A stretch of 64,000 nucleotides of DNA, from assembly GCF_026212465.1 (NCBI RefSeq), contig NC_080058.1, forward strand, positions 497,501 to 561,500, written 5' to 3'. A program made the translations under genes and the position numbers. Below the pieces are notes generated by a model, which searched no databases, was not told the origin of the DNA, and saw nothing but the letters and a program-made list of their open reading frames with translations. The DNA comes from Amaranthus tricolor. Its lineage: Eukaryota; Streptophyta; Magnoliopsida; Caryophyllales; Amaranthaceae. Positions 46,036-58,632 of this stretch are shown piece by piece (position 1 is the first letter of the stretch; every line of letters begins with the position of its first letter).

Positions 46036-49000
46036 ATGTCCTGTATCCTTCTGCTCTTCGTGCTGTTCTACCCAATATGGCATTTGCAGTTGACAGCATC
46101 ATCCTCTTATCCAGCCATTGCAAAGCCAGGATGCCCAGACCAATGTGGGAACATTAAAATTCCGTTTCCTTTTGGATTTGGTGCAAAAAATTGTTTTCAC
46201 AATGAGTTTTATGAGATAACTTGTAATAATGCTTCATTTGGTACTCCCAAACCATTCTTGCAGAAGTTCAATCTTGAAGTTAAGGATATAAATTGGATGG
46301 GCAAAAAGGCAAGTAGATCTAGTTTTGAGATGGAAAACGAGGAAATATTAATAGTAGGGGTTACTCTCCAGGATGTGTGTAAATCTAAATATAGCGTTGA
46401 CTTTCGTCGGAGTCCATATCTTTTTTCTACTGTGTATAATGTTCTTGTGGTGGATGGCTGTGGTGGCAGTGTTGTCTTGAAGAATAGGAGTAGAAACATC
46501 TTGACCGGGTGTGCTGCCGTATGTGTCAACGAAGCTGTTGACATTGCTACCAAGGACTGCTATGGGATTGGATGTTGTCAAGCTTCTTTTATAACATATA
46601 ATACAATGGGTGATGATTATGAAGGTCTCGATTTCTATGAGCTAGAGGTCGATTATGAAGCAGATTCTTCTGCGTGTGAGATGACAGCAGGATTAATTGA
46701 CCGCCGCTCAGTGAACAAGTCTGCTGAGAGCACAGTCTCAATGGTATTGGAATGGTCTGCCCCAGATCCAACTCCTTTGCAACGGCTGCACTTTAATGAG
46801 GATTGTGGTTGCTGTTATGATTATTATGAAGGTAGCCCGTATCTTCCCGAAGGATGCCAATGTAAAAAGCTATTTCCTCTATCATTTAATTATCATCTCA
46901 ATTAGGGATGGTCATGGGTTCAGTATCCTGTTGGACCCATTTCGGACCCGCCCCTTTTTTAAAGGTTTGGGTCTTAATTTTTGAGACCCATCGGATCTGG
47001 ATCGGATCTAGATCAAAAAATATTTGACGGGTCCGGGTCCGGGGGTCCAGGTCCTAAGGTGAAGACTCGGACCCTAAAATTTTAAATTTTATATTATGAA
47101 TTTCTGATTTCTAAATTCTAATATTAATTTTTTTATTATTGATATATAATGCCTTGAATATTGATTGCCTAATTTGCCTTCTCATTAATCTCAATCTAGT
47201 AACTAGTAAGGCACTACACTACCGCAGTACCAGTGTCCAGTAACCCCAACTTTTTCTTTCTCATTATTAATATATTATGTATTTGAATTTTATGGACTCG
47301 AACAAGTGTTTGTAATACGATAATAAGTTGTTTACAAAAATACAAAAAGACTCGCAAAAGGTTCAATTTTGACAAATCAAAGAGGCTTTGTATAAGACCC
47401 ATTAAGGACCCTAGACCCGTCAAATCCGTAGGGTCTGGGTCTGGGTCTGAAAAATTTAAACTCTTAGGGTCTGGATCCGTAAAAAATAAAAGGGTCCGGG
47501 TCCGGGTCCGGCCATACCCGCCCCATGACCACCCCTATCTCAATGATGAGAATTTTTCTTCAACTCCATGATTTTTGAGGAAAATCAATTCCTTTTTGTC
47601 CTAGTTGTAAGGGATTGTAGGAGCTGCATACATCGGTGTAAGATAGCTTGGAATGAATCTGATGGATCTAGACATTATTACTGTGACAAGTATCCAATCT
47701 TTAAGTGGGGATCTGTACTTGGTAAGAACTTTTCAGTATATTTCTTCATTTAGTTTTTCATTTTTGTAATTCTGTTTTTCTTAGTTTTCAAGGTATTATT
47801 ATCTCTTCAAGACTCTATTTTCCAAAACTTTTTTTTTACTTCACACATTTAAGATCAGCTTAATTCAATTGGAGACCGGAATGAACTCTAAGATTTCTAA
47901 TCTTCCAGTTTATTGCAAGCTTACCATTTGAGCAGTCATACAGTCATCTCAATTATATTTTTCTTCACTACTTGCAACAGTTGCTGTTCAAAAATTTAAA
48001 CTAAAAATGAATGTGTTGTTTTCATGCCTTTTTTCTTATTTAGTTGTTGAAAAGCACTTATTCTAAGTTATTGTTCAATAAAAGTAAGATGAACCACTGA
48101 TTCTTTCTCAACATTACATCATGTGCTAAGTGATGGCTAGTTTTATTGATCTTGAATCCTGATGCACTAAGATGAACTTTTTTTACCTGTTCTTTTTTCC
48201 AGGATTCAGCTTAGGTTTGGGATTAATGGTAATGCTCCTAGGTTGTTATTGGCTCTATAGAATAGTAAAGAGAAAGAAAGAAGCTAAGCGCAAATCTGAT
48301 TACTTCAAAAGAAATGGGGGCTTGTTGTTGCAACAACAAATAGGTTCCGTTGAAGGTACTACCCAAAAAACAAGAATTTTTCCGGTCACAGAGCTGGAGA
48401 AGGCAACCGACAACTTCAACAAAAAACGAATCCTTGGGCAAGGTGGCCAAGGCACAGTTTATAAGGGAATGTTAAAGGATGGTAGAATAGTTGCCATTAA
48501 GAAGTCTAAGAAAGTAGACGAGAGTCAATTAGAACAATTTGTCAATGAAGTTGTTATTCTGTCCCAAATTAATCATCGGAATGTGGTGAAGTTGCTAGGT
48601 TGTTGTTTAGAGACAGAAGTCCCTTTGCTTTTGTACGAGTTTGTTCAAAATGGAACACTTTATGAGCATATCCATGTCGGGAGTGAAGATTTTCATGTTA
48701 CTTGGAAAATGCGTTTACAAATGGCAGCAGAATCAGCGGATGCGATAGCATACCTGCATTCATCTTCATCGTCTCCTATATATCATAGAGATATCAAGTC
48801 CGCAAATATACTCCTGGATTCCAAATACAGAGCAAAAGTGTCCGATTTTGGTACCTCAAAATCCATTGAAATAGAGCAAACTCATGTGACTACTTGTGTA
48901 ATCGGTACTTATGGTTATCTCGATCCTGAGTACTTTCAGTCGAATCAATTCACTGCAAAAAGTGATGTTTACAGTTTTGGTGTAGTCCTTGTTGAGCTTA

Positions 49001-49431
49001 TCACCGGCAAAAAACCAATTTGCCCAACCAAAGACGGAGGATGGATAAGCTTAGCAGTTGAATTTCTTTTCCACATGGAAAATTCTCGTCTCTTTGATAT
49101 TTTAGATGCTCGAATTTTGGAAGAGGGAAATGAAGAAGAATTTGTTGCCTTTGCTAAGCTTGCAAGACAATGCTTGAAGATGAACGGGAAAGAAAGGCCT
49201 ACTATGAGAGAAGTCGCGATGGTACTAGATGAGATTAGATCATCTTCACATGTGCCCGATACAAGAGAATCCGATTCTATGGCTGGCAAGGGAGTTTTGA
49301 TGGCAACAAGAAGTGATAAGCATATTGGCTCTTCAACAACAAATATGTTCTTCTCTGATTTTGGCCTAGGATCTTCCTCCATTAAATTTAAGGGACACAC
49401 CTTACGATGCAAGAATCTTTCATATAACTAG
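46036..49431 (+). CDS. WAK-like receptor kinase A3 (three exons, 723 aa)
   Basis: Exons 46036-46861, 47605-47721 and 48203-49431, GT-AG, all phase 1, total 2172 nt. The signal peptide is [19 protein letters not shown], the GUB_WAK domain starts [17 protein letters not shown], and exon 1 ends SPYLPEGCQ. Exon 2 encodes DCRSCIHRC and YYCDKYP. The kinase exon is nearly identical to that of A2: [39 protein letters not shown]. The stop codon used by A1 and A2 (TTA TGA) is CGA here, adding eight residues (RCKNLSYN). Intron 1 carries the same hAT MITE as A2. It is the only A copy with both an intact frame and the TATA-like upstream element. Confidence 0.92.
46903..47536. mobile_element. hAT-type MITE in A3 intron 1 (634 bp)
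   Basis: Begins TAGGGATGGTCATGGG and ends CCCATGACCACCCCT, imperfect inverted repeats, with GGGTCC arrays near both ends. Flanked by a perfect 8-bp duplication ATCTCAAT (46895-46902 and 47537-47544), as expected for hAT. Same position as the element in A2; the empty site is in A1 at 4271-4278. Confidence 0.9.
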
Positions 49432-49915
49432 CTATGCTTTCTATTCTGAGCATGTTTTTACATTATATATGACTGTATAAGTACTATCAGATGCTAATAG
49501 TTTGATGGTTTTGATAATGAATGACTGTAAGACTAAGTAGTGTCAAGTACGTTGTATATAGTTTGTATAATTTTTACTCAGAACTTACGAAAAATGGTAT
49601 GTTATAGTTAGTTGGTTTTAAATTATCATATTAATTTTATAATGCGGTGTTATTTTGATGTTATTTTTATTATTTAAGATTAGATTCTAGACTTTTAAAG
49701 TAATTCCACCATTATAGATATATAAGATAGTAAAAATGGTTAAATATAACCCAAAAGATGTATGATTTAACAACCATACATTTAAAATAGAAGACAAGAA
49801 AATTTTAAAAAGTTCCATGCCAAAACATTTCAATATACTTTATTCCTATAACCAAAAGATCAAAACAGGTCATTGACATAATTTTGTCGACATCTCATTT
49901 CATACCAAGACTCAA
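49432..49915. other. Intergenic, 3' ends of A3 and DRP-3
   Basis: Same spacer as after A1 and A2. No gene seen. Confidence 0.6.
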
Positions 49916-50586
49916 TCACTCAATAACTGCAATCATGTCCATGATCTTGGCTAGAACAGCATTCGATTCCTTAAGCAGCTTAATACTCATCATCAACCTC
50001 TCTCGTTTTCCAGCAACCAATGGCGACTCATCCAGCATCCTTTCAAGCCCTCCTCCATAACCAGTCATTTCTTCGATAATCTCATACTCCAAATTATTAT
50101 TCACCAACATCCGAATACTGAATAACAAATACAATGCCATAGAATCGACCATTCTTTTAAGAACAATCTTCCAATACGAAATCATTCTCATCTTCATGTC
50201 AAAAGCCTCTTGTGCAAGATGTTTGTACTTTTCCAAATGAACAAGATCAACTTTTCCCAGCCCTTCAATTTCCATTGTTGTTATCTTTACATCATTATCA
50301 TCAAATAAACTGCCTTCCACAATTTTCCTAAACGTATCCTGCCTCCACATAAGTCGAGTCTAATAAGATAAGTATTCTGGGTCACAAGTATAATCAGCAA
50401 ACTTTTCCATCTGAACTATCTCCTTCACACGAAGTACTGACTCATCTCTCATTCGAGAAATCAGGTTTCCTGCAGCTCGTTTACACATGCTCTGCAATGA
50501 AGGGTAATTTTCACAGTGATGAGCCAAGACAGTAAAAACAACACCCTCGATGTAATTCCAAACTTTGATCATAAATTCAACAGGAG

Positions 50587-51094
50587 TGTTGTGCGACAGC
50601 GGAAGCAAAGATCGAAAAACAATAATAAAACAATAAAGATTCAAACAAACAATAAAGAAAATCACACCGAGAAATTAACGTGGTTCACTATCAACGTGAT
50701 AGCTACGTCCATCGGCACCGAGAATAAAATTTTCACTATAAACCGGGAGATTACAAGATGAACACGAGAAACCACAACAATGGCTCTACAAGCTTTTTCT
50801 CTCTTAGTTTTCCTCACTTTGTGTTTTGCGTTGCATCCCCTCATAATTCTAATTACATGAGGCCTTTATATAGTATACCTCAAAATAAAAATGAATTAGG
50901 TTAAGAAAATACAAAAAACCGTCAAATACTAAGAGTAACCGACCAAAAATGTGCAAAGAAACCGCCATTACGCGAGCCGCAGAGTGAGATCAGATGCAAC
51001 TCCGCGCCCCGCGGAGAATTACGCGCCCTGCGGAGCCCAATCTGACCAAGCTCCGCGCCCCGCAGAGTAGTGTTCAAGTCACAGTATTTCAACA
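50587..51094 (-). repeat. Copia 3' LTR (508 bp)
   Basis: Contains repeated CTCCGCGCCCCGCGGAG-type palindromes near its right end (51000-51070) and one extra 19-bp module relative to the other LTR. Confidence 0.92.
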
Positions 51095-51109
51095 ATCTCC
51101 ACCTTGACG
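51095..51109 (-). other. Polypurine tract of the Copia element
   Basis: On the coding strand AAGGTGGAGAT lies immediately before the 3' LTR. Confidence 0.75.
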
Positions 51110-51415
51110 AGAACACGTAGTCAACCACTACCTCATCAAACCATAGTGAAACAAAACTATTCTCAAGCCAAACCCGATGCAAAGCTCAAGCATAAGCCAT
51201 ACATCCCGACAAGTCTCCAACCAAGACCCATCCCGATAAGTCTTCAACTAAGACCCATCACATACTCGTTTCCAAGTATAACAACTCATAACGCTCAACT
51301 AGCATCACAAGTTCACTCATAATGCTCTATCTGCATCACGAGTACACGAGGCAAGCTCCACTTTGAGGTTGTGCACACCTCCACCTGTGAGCTCCCTCAC
51401 ACCGCCCCTAAGGGC

Positions 51416-54153
51416 CTATGCTAATGAATCCAACATAGTAAAGAATCTACTAGGACTGTCAGACCATCCTACCTTCTTTACCTCTATCTTCATGTACGTG
51501 CATTCCGAATGAATTCTGACCATACTGTGCTTCTCCCGAACATCAAGTACCTGATCACTAAACACACAATCGTAGTACACAAAAGCCAACCAAGGTTGAT
51601 CACAAAGAACCATCACTGAGATCAAGACATAATCAAACTCAGCGAACACAACCCAAGCTTCAACCGATGTAACAAAGCACTTAATATCATTCCCGTACAT
51701 AAGAAACACAACAACTGATCCAAGCAAACCGTAGAGAGAACAAATCTCTACTTGCCAGTGCCCCCACCCAGGTTGAGTCACAAACCTGCAAATGACACTT
51801 CTGGCATGCGCAAAACGAGTACACATCACAGCATACTTCAAACACAGAACCATTACTCTAGACATGTAGACCGACTTAGTCTCAAAATGAGGTGATGTAA
51901 TTGAGCTAAGTAACACTACCAGTCCATACAACAGTTCCCACACTCTGCTCATACGTAAAGTCATAGCAAGCCACTGCGCCAGCTCACTATACTCTACTAT
52001 GTGCTCATAAGCTGGAGGTCCAAGTGACTCCACAAAAATGGCTACCAACCTTGCCAATCCCACAAGATTCAATGCATAACCTTCCACACTTATAGCAACG
52101 AAAACAACACTCCCTACAGCCAACCTATTAGACTTCTCGATAATACATATAGGCTTTTCTTGAAACCCTTTAGATCGGCGGAATGTTCCCTGTACTAACT
52201 CCTTTAAACTATCCACAGAGATAAAGATAGCACCAGAAATCACATTCAGAGAGATACCTGGGGTAGCATCAACATCATCAATCTGGGGTCGAACAGAAAT
52301 GGATGAGGAGTTAACCTCATACTCCACCTCAAACTCGGTACCACTATCACCATAATCAGCTGCTGCAAAATACACAACAACACACCAAAGCCCTAACAAG
52401 ACTCCAAGTATGAGATAGCACGATACCCTACTGAGCCACACCACACACATACTGGGCACCTCTAATCCCGTGTGTAAACCCCGATCGAACAAACTAATCC
52501 AGTATCTACTCAACAACCAAGTATCAGAGAGCATGCATAAGACTCCCCCTAACAAGGTCCAATTTGCTATTCCTGTAACACCGTTCTGCAAAGGTGTTAT
52601 CCCATAGGTATGATGCCACAAAATACCTAAAACACAGAACATAACAAATCCACAAAACGAACTATCCAAAAGTAGCCAACTAACTATCTTACCATACAAG
52701 TGATCATGAGCTTCAATGCTAAGCTCAAACCCGTGTTTAAACCCAAACACACAATGCTTGTCTTCCTCAAGGTAGGCATCCTTGACACATGTAAGACGAT
52801 TCTTAATGGACAATTCCAGCCCTCTACTTTCACCCGTATGACCATGCCTATCATAAATCGTCATCTCCTGGTGACAAGTAGAAGCACTAACAGAAGAACT
52901 AGGCAGCGTAACACCCTGAAAGACATACAGGGATTTCACCTTGACACCCTTAAGTATCAAATCCGAACCCTTAAAGAAACTCACTTCCCCATTGCTAAAC
53001 TCACCCTTGAGCCCCAAATCATCTAGGGTCCCAAGCGATATCAAGTTCTTCTCCAATGCAGGAACATGCCTCACCTTAGTCAAAGTAACCCTTCTCCCAT
53101 CACTAGTCCGAAGTCTCATGGAACCAATACCTACTACTTCACATGGAGTACCGTTAGCAATCGTAAATGAAGCCCCAAGACAAGACTCATAAGTATCAAA
53201 CCAATCACGACGAGGACTCATATGGAACGAACTACTAGAATCAAGAATCCAGCTATCAACCAAATCACTAGACTCAACACAACTAATCAATGCTAAATCT
53301 TCCTCCGAATCATAGCTCTTGTTCTGTTTACTTTCGACTACTGTAGCCTGAGATTTATTCTTTAATTCTGGACATTTAGACCTAAAATGCCCTGGTTCCT
53401 GACAGTGATAACATATTATGGTCTTAGTGTTGTTAGACCCTTCTCTACTATTACAAGTATCCGACCTAGCACCGTTACTATTGTTAGACCCCTTATTCTT
53501 TCTAGAATTTCTACCCGACCTAACAACTAACCCACTGCCATAATTCTCATTATCACCTGTCGCCTTTTGACGCAACTCCCTAGTATAAAGTGCTGCCTTC
53601 ACTTCTTCTAGGGTCAACGAGTTTTTGCCAACCACAAAAGACTCCACAAAGTTCTCATAACTATTCGGTAGAGAAACAAGCAATATTAACGCTGCATCCT
53701 CATCATCTATCTTAACTTCTAAATTACGCAAATCTAGTAAAATAGAATTAAGATTTTCTAGATGATCCCTTAATGGCGTACCTGACTGCATCCTGAGGCT
53801 AAACAACCGCGTTTCAGTAGCAATTTGTTGGTTAAAGATTTTGTCATGTACAGTGACTCCAATTTTAACCATAATTCTGCGGCCGTCTCCTGATCAGCAA
53901 CCTCCGTGATGATATGATCATCAAGACTTAGTAAGATGGTAGAATGAGCCTTCTCTTCCATCACTACTAACTGTTCATCAGTCCATCCGTCTCCAGATCC
54001 CGACGTAGATGTCGCACTCTTTGGGATCAACGGACACCAAATCTGCAACTGCTTTAATAACGCCTTCATCTTAATCTGCCACAGCCCAAAGCTATTCTTT
54101 CCATTAAATTTCTCAATCCTTATTGTAGAATCTCCTACCATTGTTTCCTTCAA
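51416..54153 (-). pseudogene. Copia gag-pol remnant
   Basis: Gag starts MKETMVGDSTIRIEKFNG at 54153 and shifts frame near 53800 into an 818-codon frame (53872-51416). This holds the rest of Gag, a zinc knuckle CYHCQEPGHFRSKC, and a protease region with WILDSSSSFHM (the usual DSG or DTG triad reads DSS, so probably inactive). Fragments of the GAG-pre-integrase and integrase (ITPLQNGV) follow, then diverged reverse transcriptase/RNase H pieces (QPGWGHWQ). The classic RT YVDD motif is not recognisable and large parts are missing, yet the frame stays open to the end. It could not support transposition alone. Confidence 0.8.
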
Positions 54154-54178
54154 AAACTCTTCCTAGGATCAAACCTGA

Positions 54179-54190
54179 GCTCTGATACCA
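54179..54190 (-). promoter_or_regulatory. Copia primer-binding site, initiator Met tRNA type
   Basis: On the coding strand TGGTATCAGAGC lies 2 nt inside the 5' LTR. This is the standard complement of the 3' end of plant initiator methionine tRNA. Confidence 0.93.
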
Positions 54191-54192
54191 AT

Positions 54193-54681
54193 TGTTGTGC
54201 GACAGCGGAAGCAAAGATCGAAAAACAATAATAAAACAATAAAGATTCAAACAAACAATAAAGAAAATCACACCGAGAAATTAACGTAGTTCACTATCAA
54301 CGTGATAGCTACGTCCACCGGCACCGAGAATAAACTTTTCACTATAAACCGGGAGATTACAAGATGAACACGAGAAACCACAACAATGGTTCTCCAAGCT
54401 TTTTCTCTCTTAATTTTCCTCACTTTGTGTTTTGCGTTGCATCCCCTCATAATTCTAATTACATGAGGCCTTTATATAGTATACCTCATAATAAAAAGGA
54501 ATTAGGTTAAGAAAATACAAAAAACCGTCAAATACTAAGAGTAACCGGCCAAAAACGTGCAAAGAAACCGCCATTACGCGAGCCGCAGAGTGAGATCAGA
54601 AGCAACTCCGCGCCCCGCGGAGCCCAATCTGACCAAGCTCCGCGCCCCGCGGAGTAGTGTTCAAGTCACAGTATTTCAACA
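54193..54681 (-). repeat. Copia 5' LTR (489 bp)
   Basis: Partner of 50587-51094; supplies the promoter side for the minus-strand coding region. Confidence 0.92.
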
Positions 54682-56073
54682 AGGAGTATGTGAGATCCTC
54701 TGTACTTTCTCCTGCAATACAGTAAGAAACGATGATCGAGCAAGAAAATTGGGTAGCCCTATTCCCTTTGCTTCTTCAAGAACTCGAATTTCATCCATTA
54801 AAAAACTTCCCAACTTCAATTCATTATCATCATTCCCAAATACCTTTGTTGTTGTGGATAATTCATCTAACATCTCCGCCAAACAAGCAATACAATGCAT
54901 GCTTAAGTCTTCAGGATACTCATCATACACGCCTCTGATAAGTATCTTTCTAGGAGATTCCTTAACTAACCCCATAACCTGCATGAACACTGCAGTAGCC
55001 TCTGCTCCAGAAGATATATTCTTCCGTAACTTGTTAAGCTCAGTCATATTTATGTTCATCTTGTTATTAATTTGCTTAACTATAGCAAACATTTAGCAAT
55101 TATAGCAGCTTGAATATTAACTAATCTTTGAGCTAAAACAGGAAAACCAACAATTGATTTATCAATCCTTGATAAAAGATTGTGGGTATCAAACAATTTC
55201 TCCTCTTCTAACCGTGCATCTTCATAAGATTCTTCCCAATCCTGTTTCAAACACAAACATCCCAAGACCGATACTTACATCATTAGTTACCTTCTCGAGC
55301 AATCCCTCAGGAGCTCTATCAGCTTTAGTTACCACAGCTAATGTTCTCTGCCCAGTTTTGTCGACACTCTGCGACATCATAATCGACTCACAAGTTGAAA
55401 AATCAACAGTCGCTGATAAAACATTCAGTATAATACTCTCTTCAGGGGTAATATACTCCATAATTATATCTCTAATTTGTTCATATATGTTCTCGGGTTG
55501 TCCATGAACTGGAACCCGAGTGATCCCAGGAAGATCAACCATGGTTAAATTCGGAACACCATTTTTCTTCACTATTGAAGTTATAGGAGAATTGGATATC
55601 CCCTTAGCATTACCAGCAATCTCTCGAGTAGCTAAGTTAATAGCCTCAGAGACATTCGATTCATCAGTCTCCACAGTTTTACCCATATACTCAAAGAAGA
55701 GTTCGGGGTCTGGGTTACGCTGATGTTGCAGCCTCATGATAAGTGGTACACGGGTACAAATCCCCTGCCCTCTCGGAAGACTAATGCCAACTAATGATTC
55801 TAGAACACTAGACTTGCAAGAAGACTGATCTCCTACGAACAATTGTAGGAAGCTGAATGCCTTCCTTCATGACTTTAAGGTTTCGAAGTTTGTCGACAAC
55901 ATCTAGGAGGGGTCGAATACGATCATTGTACGATGAAATGATGGGTGGTGGAGGTGGAAGTAATGAAATTGGTTGAATGTCCAATGAGCTTGTCGAAACA
56001 AGGGACTTGGTTGTTTGTGGTTTGAATTGATGAATTGTTGTTGCTGCTTGAGTTTTGCTTGTTATTACGCCCC

Positions 56074-56923
56074 AATTTTGGTTGAGTAAAGACAATGTAT
56101 GTGTTATGTGAGATGATGTTCTACAAAAATCAGATGGGTATTTATAGAGAATAGATGAATCAATGAATAAGATAGTGAAGAAGTATTTTTTTAGTGTAAT
56201 TAATAGTGAAAGTTAGAGGGTTGTGTATCAGATTATTGAAGACTTTTGGATAATTAGGAAAAAGTTAAATTAGAGATCTTTAGTTTACCAATGTGACTAG
56301 AACAATAAGATGGGTTTTTGTTATTTATCGAGGATGAATGAATGAACAAGAACTCAGAAGGTGAAAAAGTAATGTTAAGAGTGTAATTAATAGTGAAAGT
56401 TTGAGAGTTGCATGTTAGATTATTTAAGACTTGGGTAATTAGGGAAACTAAATTAGAGATGTTTGTTTTACCAATGATAATTCAATTTACTACAAACTTT
56501 GAAACGTTCAAATTACTCGCAAAAAAATTCATTACAAAGTTTCATATATTCATGACAATATATCATATTCATGATCAAAGGTGTTCAAAACAGATCTAAT
56601 GTCTCAAATTTAAAAATAAATTCACAATTATTTAGAACCAACATAAACACAAGATTTGATTTTGAACCAACTCGAAACACCTAATTCACAATTGACCTGA
56701 TGAGTCGAATGAGCACTAGCATTAAAGATCATGAATCCTGGGGTGCGCTAAAAATATACAATTACTATTTATTAATGTCTAATTTAATTTTAAAAAATAC
56801 AAGACTAAAAAAGTACTAATAAAAATAAGTAAAGTTAATATTAATTAATAATTAAGACCTCTTATTTTATAGGCCCTATGGGGTTGAGCACCAACATGCC
56901 TAGAAAACTAGAAAAACCTGCGA
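56074..56923. other. Intergenic DRP-3 to B3
   Basis: DRP 5' flank with the 190-bp segment shared with unit 2, then B 3' flank with several changes private to unit 3 after about 56.46 kb. No gene seen. Confidence 0.6.
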
Positions 56924-58579
56924 CTAAATGGTTGATAGCTCAATGGAGTTAGTACTCGGAGCATATTCTGAAAAGAACATGCTTGTATAACTTGAGGAAG
57001 GTTTATTATCCTTATCCCTCATTTCCATCATCACCCTCTTGTCATTGTCAACCATAGAATTTGGTTCGGTCGAATGTAACAAATGGGACGATCTGATCTC
57101 ATCTAGCACCTTCGCGATTTCTCTCATTGTCGGCCTTTGTTTATCGTCCATGTTCAAACATCGATGTGCAAGCTTAGCAACCGCTACAAACTCTTCTTCC
57201 TTTCCCTCATCTGAAACTCGAACATCCAAAATGTCATTTAGACGAGAGTTTTCCATGTGGAATAGAAATTCAACTGCTAAACTTATCCATCCTCCGTCTT
57301 TAGTTGGGCATAATGGTTTCTTGCCGGTAATGAGCTCAACAAGGACTACGCCAAAACTGTAAACATCGCTTTTCTCACTAAATTGATTTGATTGAAAGTA
57401 CTCCGGATCTAGATAACCATAAGTTCCCAACACGAGAGTTGTCACATGAGTTTCCTCAATGTCGATGGCTTTTGAAGTCCCAAAATCCGAAACTTTTGCT
57501 TTAAATTTATCGTCTAAAAGTATATTTGCGGACTTAATATCTCTATGATATATAGGAGCAGATGAATATGAATGCAAGTACGCTATAGCATCAGCTGATT
57601 CCGCTGCCATTTGTAAACGCATTTCCCAAGTAATATGAAAATCTTCACTTCCGCTATGAATATGCTCATAAAGTGTGCCATTCTGAATAAACTCGTACAC
57701 AAGCAGAGGAACTTCTGTCTCTAAACAACACCCTAATAATTTCACTACGTTTCGATGATTAATTTGAGTCAGAATAACAACTTCATTGATAAATTGTTCT
57801 AACTGATTCTCATCTACTTTTTTAGACTTCTTAATGGCAACTATTCGACCATCCTTTAACATCCCCTTATAAACTGTGCCTTGGCCACCTTGCCCAAGGA
57901 TTCGGTTTTTGTTGAAGTTGTCGGTCGCCTTCTCTAACTCTGTGATCGGAAAAACTTTTGATCTCTCGGTAGCACCCTCACTATAACCTATTTGTTGTTG
58001 TAATAATAATCCACCATTCCTCTTATAGTACTCAGATCTGCGCTTAACTTCTTTCTTCTTTTTTAACACTCTGTAGAGCCAATAACTCCCTAGGAGTAAT
58101 ACCACTAAGCCAATACCTAAGCTAAATCCTGAAAATATATCAAACCAGATTAGATGTTAAGTTTAGCTAGATTTACTGTCGGTACCAACATATTATCGGG
58201 GAAACATTAGGTGGACGCAATAAGCCAAGGAGATATCATCCCAAAACCATATGGCAATGGGAGGAAATGCTCCAATAACTTAAGTGTGAACGCCATCTTT
58301 AATTCATCGATGTAGGATAAATCATCCCAACAAATCATATTTGCAAAGATTTTTTCCATAGGAGATTCAATGGTCATTTGGTAAAATACATGAAACTGAA
58401 CTAAACTTGTTTAAAATGAGCTTTTCACAATATGGATGCAATATCCTTGACAATTAGTTTGTGGTCATATTAAAACCCTAACTTATACTCCATCTGTGGA
58501 TTCTGTCCCCATGAGAATGTCACAGTTTTTATTTTGGTCCGTCTCTTTTACTTTGTTATAATATTTTGAATTCTCATCA

Positions 58580-58632
<53 letters not shown>

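Larger units (their letters stand above)
50587..54681 (-). mobile_element. Copia LTR retrotransposon, 4.1 kb, degenerate
   Basis: LTRs at 50587-51094 and 54193-54681 both start TGTTGTGCGACAGC and end TTTCAACA on the plus strand, and a perfect 5-bp duplication AGGAG flanks the element (50582-50586, 54682-54686). Coding runs on the minus strand, so the 5' LTR is the right one. A primer-binding site for initiator Met tRNA and a purine tract are present. At 4.1 kb it is shorter than a full Copia element; the pol region is rearranged. By eye the LTRs differ at about a dozen sites plus one 19-bp block, so the insertion is not brand new. Confidence 0.93.
49916..56073 (-). pseudogene. DRP4-like dynamin pseudogene, copy 3, split by Copia
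   Basis: Two parts on the minus strand: the N-terminal and middle region (about 56073-54687) and the GED side (50581-49916), separated by a Copia element within the middle domain. Shared lesions: frameshift before G1 (about 55842) and TGA for Arg (55247-55249). Private lesions: an inserted A in the start codon (CCCAAT for CCCAT at about 56073), a serine-to-cysteine area change in G1 (GDQSSCKSS, where Gly of GKS is replaced by Cys), a 2-nt loss near 55260, and TGG to TAG in YLSY*TRL (about 50360). G4 is present as TKAD. Confidence 0.85.
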
